From an uncultured Verrucomicrobiota bacterium (GTDB lineage Bacteria; Verrucomicrobiota; Kiritimatiellia; RFP12; UBA1067): a stretch of DNA of 6,986 nt. Of this stretch, positions 1-6,446 are shown one piece after another. The stretch lies in the NCBI GenBank assembly GCA_937901395.1, contig CALCDB010000119.1, forward strand, positions 1-6,986, read 5' to 3'. A model generated the notes under the pieces. The model ran no database searches. It was given only the letters and a program-made list of their open reading frames with translations, and was not told where the DNA came from. The stretch's first letter is position 1. Each line of letters opens with the position of its first letter. Made by a program: the position numbers and the translations under genes.

Positions 1-598
1 ACGAACTCTTCGATCCCAACACCAATACCGCCTCGCCGTCGTAACGCTTCACTGCATCCTGCCGCTCCTTCGTGGCGCTGCAGACCTCCGCCATCGCCTC
101 AACTTCGTAATCCCGTTTCAACTCCTCTACTCGACGCTCCACCTCGTCCGCATTCATCGTCGTCTGCGAAACTACGCCGATACGTCCCCCGCGCACCAGC
201 TTTCGCGGCTCAATCTCCCCAGCGATCCCCTTTACCTCCGCATGTTTCTCATCCCCAATGATCACAACCGGTAATCCGCGCTCGGAAAATTGCTTCGCCG
301 CCTTATGCACCTTCGTCACGAATGGACATGTGGTATCCACGATCTTGAGCTTACGCTCCTCTGCGCGTCTGCGAACTTGCGGCGATACCCCATGCGCCGA
401 AAACACGACCGTCGCGCCTTTCGGCACCTCATCGATATCCTCAACGAACCGATATCCCAACGCCTTAAGCTCGTCTACGACGATCTCATTATGCACCAAT
501 TCATGTAGACAATATACATCACGAAGCTGCAATGCTTTGGCGATCGCGGCGTTCACCCCCGCGCACATGCCATGTGGATTTATTACATCGATCTTCAC
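1..598 (-). CDS. ispH: 4-hydroxy-3-methylbut-2-enyl diphosphate reductase IspH (LytB), 3' end beyond window
   Basis: Cytoplasmic [4Fe-4S] enzyme of the last MEP-pathway step, reducing HMBPP to IPP and DMAPP. I read 199 codons from a GTG start; the E. coli protein has about 316 residues, so the C-terminal third is outside the window. All three cluster cysteines are present: C12 in GMCAGV, C91 in DTTCP and C173 in VCSATKERQ. The substrate-pocket histidines are also present: H36 (HELVHN), H69 (SAHGVS) and H119 with E121 (KHAEVKG), plus the SQTT motif near 144-147. The GTG start is chosen because it places C12 at the canonical position and because GTGA overlaps the mazG stop by 4 nt, indicating translational coupling. 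No clear Shine-Dalgarno is visible upstream of the GTG. It is the last gene seen in the ribH-led unit. Identity is near certain; only the C-terminus is unseen. Confidence 0.96.
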   Translation of the reverse strand, partial: MKIDVINPHGMCAGVNAAIAKALQLRDVYCLHELVHNEIVVDELKALGYRFVEDIDEVPKGATVVFSAHGVSPQVRRRAEERKLKIVDTTCPFVTKVHKAAKQFSERGLPVVIIGDEKHAEVKGIAGEIEPRKLVRGGRIGVVSQTTMNADEVERRVEELKRDYEVEAMAEVCSATKERQDAVKRYDGEAVLVLGSKSS

Positions 599-1227
599 TT
601 TTGCTCAAACGCACGAAATCGCGCGGCGTATTCCGCCGTCGCCCGCTCCAACGCGGTCTCCGAATCGACGCCCATATCCGCAATCGACTTGACTACACGA
701 AGCAAAAATTCGCCTGGCTCTCCCTCAATCGAAACTGGCGCCAACTTCTCTTCGTAGCCAATTCGCTTCGCCTTTTCCATCGTGCGACGCGCCTTCAACA
801 ATGAGGGCAGAGTCTGTGGAATTCCATCCAAGGCCGAATGACGAGACTCCTTCTTGTGCTCTAACTGTTTGATGCGCTCCCAATTCTTCAATACCGTCGC
901 CGCATCCTTCGCCTCGACATCCCCAAATACATGCGGATGGCGATGCACCAGCTTATCCGAAATCGCATTCGCAACATCATCAAAGGTGAACTTGCCTTCC
1001 TGCTCGGCCATTACCGCTTGGAACATCACCTGCAACAATACATCACCAAGCTCTTCTATGTGATTATCACGATCCTCCGGATGGTCCATCGCCGCCAACA
1101 ATTCATAGGTCTCTTCCAGCACACATGGCTTTAATGTCGTCAGCGTTTGAACCTTATCCCAAGGACAACCCGTCTGAGGATCTCTCAGGCGGGTCATTAT
1201 CTCATGCAAACGTTCGATACCTGTCAT
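595..1227 (-). CDS. mazG: MazG-family nucleoside triphosphate pyrophosphohydrolase with shortened C-terminal domain
   Basis: All-alpha NTP pyrophosphatase family, hydrolysing (often non-canonical) NTPs to NMP and PPi. The 210-residue protein begins MTGIERLHEIM and carries the MazG hallmark GCPWD (20-24), the metal-binding EExxE at E38/E39/E42, the second acidic motif EELGD (E59, D62) and RHPHVFGD (96-103). The N-terminal domain therefore looks catalytically complete. Residues about 115-160 match the linker and start of the second domain (NWERIK, HSALDGIP, LPSLLKA). The region that in E. coli MazG (about 263 residues) holds the second EExxE is missing by roughly 25 residues; the end (ALERATAEYAARF) aligns again. 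The ATG at 1227 is chosen over an in-frame ATG at 1479 because family homology starts there and the longer reading lies inside the upstream gene. It starts 2 nt after that gene's stop, without a good Shine-Dalgarno, so coupling is likely; its stop overlaps the ispH start. Confidence 0.93.
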   Translation of the reverse strand: MTGIERLHEIMTRLRDPQTGCPWDKVQTLTTLKPCVLEETYELLAAMDHPEDRDNHIEELGDVLLQVMFQAVMAEQEGKFTFDDVANAISDKLVHRHPHVFGDVEAKDAATVLKNWERIKQLEHKKESRHSALDGIPQTLPSLLKARRTMEKAKRIGYEEKLAPVSIEGEPGEFLLRVVKSIADMGVDSETALERATAEYAARFRAFEQK

Positions 1228-1229
1228 TT

Positions 1230-1898
1230 TCAACCGATTCTCATTATGCTCAATAATGTCTTGGCTGACGCGGAAGAAAGGTCTTTCACGATTGCATCGG
1301 CTCCGCTGAAATCTTGATACGCTACGTGATCGTTGATTACCGCCATCGCCCCCATGCCGGCCAACAATGCCGATTTTACCCCAAACCCAGACCCCGTAAC
1401 CGTTATCGTCGAAACATGACGAAGCCGCATATCCGAACATACCCGACGCCACGAATCCCACTTCACCGAACCATAACAAGACGAACCTTCATGATACAAT
1501 ATCACATTGTCGCCGAGTATCGACTCGAAGGCGGACTGCACCTTCTCTAAATTGGCTCGCGTCGCGAGTATTACCTTGACTCCTTTATCCGTGAGTATCT
1601 TCAAGAAATTCCTGAAAGCTGGCGTAATCGATTGCGGAATCGCCTGCACCAATGCCGCCTCAAACGCAATCGCCAATTCGCGCGCCGCCTTCTGCGATGT
1701 CTTCTTCGTCTTTACCGCCGCGAAAAGTTCGGCAAGGCCGCCTTGGTAATTCCCGCCGGCGAGATATTTCGCTTCTTTGGGTAAATCAAGTTCGATATTA
1801 TCCAACTCCTTTAAGAGCTTTCGCGTAGTATCATACAATATCTGCGCGCCATTTAGCACGGTAAAATCAAACTCAACGATTACTCCTTTTTCGGCCAT
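1230..1898 (-). CDS. HAD-superfamily-like protein, probable catalytically inactive phosphatase
   Basis: The 222-residue protein has no signal peptide or membrane segment. I read it as a haloacid dehalogenase (HAD) fold with a helical cap, of the beta-phosphoglucomutase/PGPase type. The N-terminal strand plus EFDFT (9-13) sits where DxDxT belongs, but the nucleophile is Glu (E9); the second Asp (D11) and Thr (T13) remain. Residues about 17-92 form the cap, including LAGGNYQGGLAELF (46-59), which resembles the cap of that group. Strand VKVILATRAN (107-116) fits motif II with T113. K146 is a candidate motif III lysine. The motif IV region (164-189: ITVTGSGFGVKSALLAGMG) keeps the G-V-x-x-A-x-x-A-G-M pattern but has TG where the acidic pair should be. 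An SD (GAAAGGG) ends 7 nt before the ATG. It lies 24 nt after pfp and 2 nt before mazG. HAD fold is inference from motif order; function is unknown, possibly regulatory or binding. Confidence 0.72.
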   Translation of the reverse strand: MAEKGVIVEFDFTVLNGAQILYDTTRKLLKELDNIELDLPKEAKYLAGGNYQGGLAELFAAVKTKKTSQKAARELAIAFEAALVQAIPQSITPAFRNFLKILTDKGVKVILATRANLEKVQSAFESILGDNVILYHEGSSCYGSVKWDSWRRVCSDMRLRHVSTITVTGSGFGVKSALLAGMGAMAVINDHVAYQDFSGADAIVKDLSSASAKTLLSIMRIG

Positions 1899-1922
1899 GT
1901 CGACACCCTTTCTCTTTTCAAC

Positions 1923-3152
1923 TTAGCCAACACGCGTCTTACGCGGACGTGGCTGACCAATCTCCGTCAATAATTTGCGGAACGAACTCTTGCGGACATT
2001 GAATGGCTTGCCTCCCTTGATTCTCGGGAATTCGCATGCGCGAATCTCCGCCTTCGCATTCTCGTCTGGCCCGACTACGCCCGACTCTCCATTGAGCGCG
2101 CATTCTACCGCCTTGCGTGCGCACTTCTCGATCAACTTGAGATCCTTCTTGTTCGGTGCTGCCGCCCGCGCAAAATAGCCCGACTTGAACACCTGCACTT
2201 TCTCGGCCTTCAACAGCTCGCCAAAACGCTTGCCTATATACTGCCCGACGTTTACCTTGTCAAGCCGCGGATGACCAAACGCATCGACCGGAACATCTTC
2301 ACCGCGCTTCTTCATCTCTTCAATGATATCCTTTACGCCCGCGCCTTCGCTCACGAAGATGTTAACCGAATCATACTTATCCATAATGCCCATCAAACGA
2401 GCGGCTTCCTCCTTGAAATCAATCTTTGATTCTGGAACATAAACCGCATGCACATCCTGCCGCTCCATCGTCAAGTTAAACTCTGGCAAGAACTTAACGC
2501 TCTTCTTCAGCATCTTGTGATAATATAACGCGGTCTTATAGGTAAGCCAACCACAATTGCGCCCCATTACCTCGTGAATCGTCAACGCCCTTGGATTCGC
2601 GCTATTCTCCTTGACCACATTGAGAAAGAACTTCGCTCCCTCCTCGGCTGCCGTCCACGCGCCAAGCGACTGCTTAATCGGATACACGTCATTATCAATC
2701 GTCTTGGGTAGCCCTACCACGATCAATGGATAATTGTTCGTGGCAAGATACGCGGCCAAATCCGCCGCCGTCGTATTGGTGTCATCTCCGCCTATCGTAT
2801 GCAGAACGTCAACTCCATCCTTAACGAGCTGATCCGCCGCTACCTTCAATGGATCCTCGCCTTCCTTCACTAAACCGCGCTTCACGCAATCCTTGACATT
2901 CGTCAATTTCACTCGGCTGTTGCCAATCGGCGAACCGCCATGCTTGGTAAGCACCAATGCGTTCTTTCTTACCACATCGGTAACTGGAATCGAATCGCCC
3001 TTCAACAAACCCATATAACCGTTGACATACCCAATCATCTCCACATTCGGCGATCTCTTCGTATACTCGTCAATCAAAAAACCAATCGAACTCGATAAGC
3101 AAGGCGCCAAGCCGCCAGCCGTTAGAAACGCTACCTTCTTTACTTCTTTCAT
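1923..3152 (-). CDS. pfp: Pyrophosphate--fructose 6-phosphate 1-phosphotransferase (PPi-PFK)
   Basis: Cytoplasmic glycolytic/gluconeogenic enzyme interconverting fructose 6-phosphate and fructose 1,6-bisphosphate. The 409-residue length matches the short PPi-dependent group (about 404 residues in Propionibacterium). Visible motifs are the nucleotide/PPi loop TAGGLAPCLSSSIG (11-24), HGGSPIGNSR (71-80), GGDDTNT (121-127), PKTIDND (149-155), MGRNCGW (196-202), VSEGAG (267-272) and GYFARA (325-330). Known family rules assign PPi use to the second Asp of GGDD (D124) together with Lys in PKTIDND (K150); ATP enzymes have GGDG and G-T-IDND. D153 is the expected catalytic base. A strong Shine-Dalgarno AAGGAG sits 8 nt before the ATG, the best ribosome site in the window, so this gene may be translated well above its neighbours. 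It follows ribH by 34 nt with no convincing promoter or terminator between. The C-terminal tail is basic (PRPRKTRVG). Confidence 0.95.
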   Translation of the reverse strand: MKEVKKVAFLTAGGLAPCLSSSIGFLIDEYTKRSPNVEMIGYVNGYMGLLKGDSIPVTDVVRKNALVLTKHGGSPIGNSRVKLTNVKDCVKRGLVKEGEDPLKVAADQLVKDGVDVLHTIGGDDTNTTAADLAAYLATNNYPLIVVGLPKTIDNDVYPIKQSLGAWTAAEEGAKFFLNVVKENSANPRALTIHEVMGRNCGWLTYKTALYYHKMLKKSVKFLPEFNLTMERQDVHAVYVPESKIDFKEEAARLMGIMDKYDSVNIFVSEGAGVKDIIEEMKKRGEDVPVDAFGHPRLDKVNVGQYIGKRFGELLKAEKVQVFKSGYFARAAAPNKKDLKLIEKCARKAVECALNGESGVVGPDENAKAEIRACEFPRIKGGKPFNVRKSSFRKLLTEIGQPRPRKTRVG

Positions 3153-3160
3153 ATCTTTTT

Positions 3161-3166
3161 CTCCTT
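3161..3166 (-). promoter_or_regulatory. Shine-Dalgarno site of pfp
   Basis: AAGGAG on the minus strand, separated by 8 nt (A-rich) from the pfp ATG at 3152. It is the only full-strength site in the operon: ribH has AGAGAG, the HAD-like gene has AAAGGG, and mazG and ispH have no clear site and rely on close or overlapping stops. It supports the chosen pfp start. Confidence 0.8.
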
Positions 3167-3186
3167 ACGTTTATATGTTGCTTTTA

Positions 3187-3648
3187 TCAAATATTCTTAA
3201 GCACGTTTACCATCTCCACCGCCGCCTGGATCGCCGCAAAGCCCTTATTGCCCTGCTTGGTTCCACAACGCTCAATCGCCTGTTCGAGGTTGTCCGCCGA
3301 TACCACCCCGTCAATTACCGGAATCCCGCTCTCCAATGAAATCTGGCTGAATGCACGCGCCGTCGTTTCATTGATAAGATCAGCATGCGGAGTTGCTCCC
3401 CTCACAACCGCGCCTAACGCTATAACCGCGTTAATACCCTTCTTTCCGGCCAAACGCTTCGCCGCCAACGGAATCTCATAAGCGCCAGGAACCCTAATCA
3501 ATTCCAAATCCGCCTCAGATCCGCCCATGCGCACGAACGCATCTACCGCCCCCTTGACTAATTGTTCGGTGAGAAAACTATTAAAACGACTCACGACAAT
3601 GCCAAATTTCAGGCCTTTCGAAATCAATGATCCTGTTACTTCTTTCAT
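3187..3648 (-). CDS. ribH: 6,7-dimethyl-8-ribityllumazine synthase
   Basis: Penultimate enzyme of riboflavin synthesis: condenses 5-amino-6-ribitylaminouracil with 3,4-dihydroxy-2-butanone 4-phosphate. The 153 residues equal the usual family length. Visible motifs: SRFNSFLTEQL (20-30, aromatic F22 stacking on the pyrimidine), PGAYEIP (54-60), GAVVRGATPHAD (79-90) with the catalytic H88, GIPVIDGVVS (108-117), and the C-terminal EQAIERCGTKQGNKG (122-136) with R127 as the expected phosphate-binding Arg, followed by the terminal helix AAIQAAVEMVNVL. It should form icosahedral or pentameric assemblies, as the family does. It is the first gene after a near-consensus promoter (3691-3719) with a short leader of about 36 nt, too short for an FMN riboswitch. 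The usual partners (nusB, ribBA, ribE) are not adjacent; pfp follows 34 nt downstream. The leader has AGAGAG as ribosome site. Confidence 0.97.
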   Translation of the reverse strand: MKEVTGSLISKGLKFGIVVSRFNSFLTEQLVKGAVDAFVRMGGSEADLELIRVPGAYEIPLAAKRLAGKKGINAVIALGAVVRGATPHADLINETTARAFSQISLESGIPVIDGVVSADNLEQAIERCGTKQGNKGFAAIQAAVEMVNVLKNI

Positions 3649-3690
3649 TTTTATCTCTCTATTTCTTTAATTTCTGAAAAGATGGGGTGA

Positions 3691-3719
3691 ATTATATCAA
3701 TTTTCGGCAAAAATATCAA
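3691..3719 (-). promoter_or_regulatory. Sigma70-type extended -10 promoter for the ribH operon
   Basis: Minus strand: -35 TTGATA at 3714-3719, 17-nt spacer, -10 TATAAT at 3691-3696, with TG one base upstream of the -10 (TGATATAAT). Transcription would start near 3684, giving a leader of about 36 nt before the ribH ATG. This is a nearly perfect vegetative promoter and the only convincing one for the downstream ribH-pfp-HAD-mazG-ispH unit. Its -35 lies 5 nt beyond the T tract of the secDF terminator. Confidence 0.87.
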
Positions 3720-3723
3720 GTGA

Positions 3724-3765
3724 CCAAAACATTAAGGGACGACCCGCGATAGGCCGTCCCCTAAT
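3724..3765 (-). terminator. Rho-independent terminator of secDF
   Basis: On the minus strand the arms at 3752-3765 (ATTAGGGGACGGCC) and 3731-3744 (GGTCGTCCCTTAAT) pair over 14 bp with two G-T wobbles around a 7-nt loop (3745-3751). The nine inner pairs are GC-rich, and GTTTTGG follows as a short, imperfect T tract. The stem begins 20 nt after the secDF stop. The other strand has no T tract after the stem, so it should act in the minus direction only. Confidence 0.85.
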
Positions 3766-3785
3766 TAATGTACTCAAAACTTGAA

Positions 3786-6368
3786 TTATTTGCTTTCTGC
3801 CGCGAAATCTGGACGTTTTCCGCGATACCACCAATACATGATTGGCGTCGCGATGAAGATTGACGAGAATGTTCCCGCCACTACACCGATAAGCATAATC
3901 AAGGCAAAATCATAAATCGAGCCATCGCCGAACGCAAACAACGCCGCAACCGCGAAGAACGTCGTTACCGAAGTAATTATCGTACGGCTAAGGCAGGAAT
4001 TAATTGCCGCATTGCAAAGCTCGCTGAAGCTCAAGCGCTTATCGTGACGAAGCATCTCGCGAATACGATCGAACACGACTACCGTATCATTTACCGAATA
4101 ACCGATAATCGTAAGAATTCCCGTGATCACGATCAGCGATACCTGACGCCCGCACAACGAGAAGATGCCAAGCGAAATGAGCGCATCATGAGCAAGCGCT
4201 ACCAATGCGCCCAAGCCAAAGCCGAACTGGAAGCGGAAACCTACGTAAATAAGGATCGCCAAGAGCGAGAATATTACCGCATAAGTTCCAGACTTCTTCA
4301 AGTCCGAACCGACCATCGAACCAACCTCGTCAACCGAGGCGGTCTCGAACTTAGCGTCTGGGAACTTTGCCTGCAACAACTTCGTTACATGCGCGCCAAC
4401 ATCGTTGTTCTCCAACGCCTTGCCCTTGTCGGTCTCGGCCGTTTCACCCGTCTTCACCAACAACGTAGTAGCCCCAACGCCCTCTTGATACTGAATTACC
4501 GCCGCGTTGTCGAAATCGTTAAGCGTGGAACGAATATCCGAAACGGATGGCTTCGCCGCCTCGTCGAGATTGTAGACAATCGAGGTTCCGCCGGTAAGAT
4601 CAACCGACAGCACATCCGCCTTGTTATTGACGAGACGCACCGCGAAAATGACGATTGTGACGATCACGATCGTAAAGGCGCCGCCAACCGCTACCTTTTG
4701 CATCTTCATGAAATCGAACTTCGGATTCTTGAAGACATGCAACATCTTGAATGGCTTTACGCGCGTCGGATCGACGCAATGATCGAACACAAGACGCGTT
4801 ACCACTACCGCCGTGAACATCGAAATCACGACACCCGCCGTTAGCGTAATCGCAAAACCGCGAACTGGACCCGTACCGACGATGAAGAGGATAATGCCCG
4901 TAATGATCGTCGTGATATTGGAATCGAAAATCGCAGTGAATGCGCGCCCGTAGCCATTCTTAATCGCCTCGCCCGCGAGCTTACCAGCCACGAACTCTTC
5001 ACGAATTCGTTCGAAGATAAGCACGTTCGCATCAACCGCCATGCCCAACGAAAGCACCAAGCCCGCGATACCAGGCATCGTCAACACCGGCAACTGCATC
5101 GAGCCGCCTCCGCCCATGGATGGATCGTGCGTGAACACCCCGAGGATATTCGCTACGATTACCAACGCCGTAGGTAGCAATGCTACGTCGAGGAACAACG
5201 CGATATCCGCTACCAAGCCCGACCAGAAGTAATAAATGAACATGAAGATCGCCACCAACACGAAACCCAATGTGGCCGCTACCATGCCCGCATGAATCGC
5301 TTCCTTGCCAACCGTAGGCGCAACCGTAGTCTCCGCCAAGATCATCATCGGAGCCGGCAACGCGCCCGCATTGAGTTGATCCGCCAAACGCTTCGCGCTA
5401 CGCGCGCTGAAACGCCCGGTAATCTCGCCCTGCGTGCTGATCTCGGAATTAATGCGCGGAGCGGAAATAAGCATGCCATCCAAAATAATCGCCAACTCAC
5501 GTCCCTCGGCCGAGCTAAGGTTCTTAAGCCCATGCGGCTTGTAGTTGCGGGTAAGAACCGCGAACTTGCGCCCGCCTTCCGCCGATAAGGTGAATCCAAT
5601 TGATGGACGCCCCGTAAGCGATTCACGCTGCACTACCGCCGACTCCAAGTCGTCTCCCGTCACGACCGGATCGGACGACTTCGACGAATCTCTCGCCGGC
5701 GCCATCACGAAGTTCGGCAAATAAATTCCAGCTTCTTCATCAAACTCCAACATGAATACGTAACGCGGATCCGTCTCAATCTCGAAGCGAGCTAAACGCT
5801 CGGCATAACCCGGCCGCCGCGCTACCTCCGCATAATCCGCCGAACGAATATAGCCGTTACCGCTCTTCACATACCCCTCTGGCGCAACATCCTTGGCGAG
5901 AACCTTATCCGCTAACTGACGATTCTTTGGATGCGTGAGCCGGAATTCAAGAAACGCCATATTCTGCAACGATGCCTTCGCCTCGTCGCGAGTCGCCTTA
6001 TCGGCTCCTGGCAACTGCACCAACAAACGATGCTGACTCATGCTCTGAATTACGGGCTCGTTCATGCCCATCGAATCCACACGATTACGAATAATCGCCA
6101 CAATTCGATCATCGTGATTGCTCAGGCGCTTCTCCATCGCCGCCTCTACCCCGCCAACCGCATTGGTTATGCTGGGATTCTCCGCGATGATAAGCTCCGA
6201 AAGACGCTCCCTATCCACACCCAAAGTGAACGAAGTTCCGCCCTTTAAGTCAAGACCAAAACGAAACTTCTCCGCTGGTGGAGTGCAAATATAAAACGAA
6301 CCGGCAGCGATGAGCGCCAGAATGAGCCATTTCCAGATATTGTTACGGACAGTTGAATCCTTAGCCAT
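3786..6368 (-). CDS. secDF: Fused protein translocase subunit SecDF
   Basis: Inner-membrane RND-family accessory of the SecYEG translocon that uses the proton gradient to pull exported proteins. SecD (about 1-545) and SecF (about 546-860) are joined in one 860-residue chain. SecD half: TM1 at 12-28, FGLDLKGG (37-44), a large periplasmic P1 domain (about 30-355), then five TM segments between about 362 and 527, including the hallmark LGMAVDANVLIFERIRE (441-457). SecF half: TM at about 559-580, SVDLTGGTS (588-596), periplasmic domain (about 582-695), and five TM segments between about 696 and 845 with GYSVNDTVVVFDRIRE (756-771) and LSRTIITS (793-800). D446, D761 and R795 match the proton-path residues D340, D637 and R671 of Thermus SecDF by motif and by the same 34-residue D-R spacing. 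The start follows CAGGTAAGAAA. It has its own promoter and terminator, so it is probably transcribed alone. Confidence 0.97.
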   Translation of the reverse strand: MAKDSTVRNNIWKWLILALIAAGSFYICTPPAEKFRFGLDLKGGTSFTLGVDRERLSELIIAENPSITNAVGGVEAAMEKRLSNHDDRIVAIIRNRVDSMGMNEPVIQSMSQHRLLVQLPGADKATRDEAKASLQNMAFLEFRLTHPKNRQLADKVLAKDVAPEGYVKSGNGYIRSADYAEVARRPGYAERLARFEIETDPRYVFMLEFDEEAGIYLPNFVMAPARDSSKSSDPVVTGDDLESAVVQRESLTGRPSIGFTLSAEGGRKFAVLTRNYKPHGLKNLSSAEGRELAIILDGMLISAPRINSEISTQGEITGRFSARSAKRLADQLNAGALPAPMMILAETTVAPTVGKEAIHAGMVAATLGFVLVAIFMFIYYFWSGLVADIALFLDVALLPTALVIVANILGVFTHDPSMGGGGSMQLPVLTMPGIAGLVLSLGMAVDANVLIFERIREEFVAGKLAGEAIKNGYGRAFTAIFDSNITTIITGIILFIVGTGPVRGFAITLTAGVVISMFTAVVVTRLVFDHCVDPTRVKPFKMLHVFKNPKFDFMKMQKVAVGGAFTIVIVTIVIFAVRLVNNKADVLSVDLTGGTSIVYNLDEAAKPSVSDIRSTLNDFDNAAVIQYQEGVGATTLLVKTGETAETDKGKALENNDVGAHVTKLLQAKFPDAKFETASVDEVGSMVGSDLKKSGTYAVIFSLLAILIYVGFRFQFGFGLGALVALAHDALISLGIFSLCGRQVSLIVITGILTIIGYSVNDTVVVFDRIREMLRHDKRLSFSELCNAAINSCLSRTIITSVTTFFAVAALFAFGDGSIYDFALIMLIGVVAGTFSSIFIATPIMYWWYRGKRPDFAAESK

Positions 6369-6416
6369 TTTCTTACCTGTTCTTTCTCTATAACTTGTTT
6401 CGAACCTTGAAAGTTA

Positions 6417-6446
6417 ATTATATCATATTTTGTGCCGCCAAATCAA
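6417..6446 (-). promoter_or_regulatory. Sigma70-type extended -10 promoter for secDF
   Basis: Minus strand: -35 TTGATT at 6441-6446, 18-nt spacer, -10 TATAAT at 6417-6422 preceded by TG (TGATATAAT). Start of transcription would fall near 6410, giving a leader of about 41 nt. The -35 includes the pssA stop codon, so the promoter sits exactly at the end of that gene. A short inverted repeat CGCC-7 nt-GGCG (6436-6450) flanks the -35, and AACTT/AAGTT arms occur in the leader just after the -10; either could be chance. The -10 region matches that of the ribH promoter. Confidence 0.75.

Noticed and set aside
1228..1479. An 84-residue N-terminal extension of MazG in the same frame
   Set aside because: The extension has no homology-like features (G, W and R rich), overlaps the HAD-like gene in another frame, and MazG similarity starts exactly at the ATG at 1227, 2 nt after the upstream stop.
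3153..3200. Internal promoter between ribH and pfp (TATAAA near 3170-3175, TTGATA near the ribH stop)
   Set aside because: The two hexamers are only about 9 nt apart, and no good -35 lies 16-18 nt upstream of the TATAAA.
3649..3690. FMN riboswitch upstream of ribH
   Set aside because: From the predicted start of transcription to the ribH ATG there are only about 36 nt of A-rich sequence, far too short for the RFN element, and no conserved stems are visible.
4044..4844. A 266-codon open frame on the plus strand, antisense to secDF
   Set aside because: Its translation is rich in R, N, Y and H with no recognisable motif, it lies fully inside the well-conserved secDF gene, and no promoter or ribosome site is apparent. 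It follows from codon use of secDF, as do other plus-strand frames at 258-692, 854-1063, 3022-3339 and 5931-6248.
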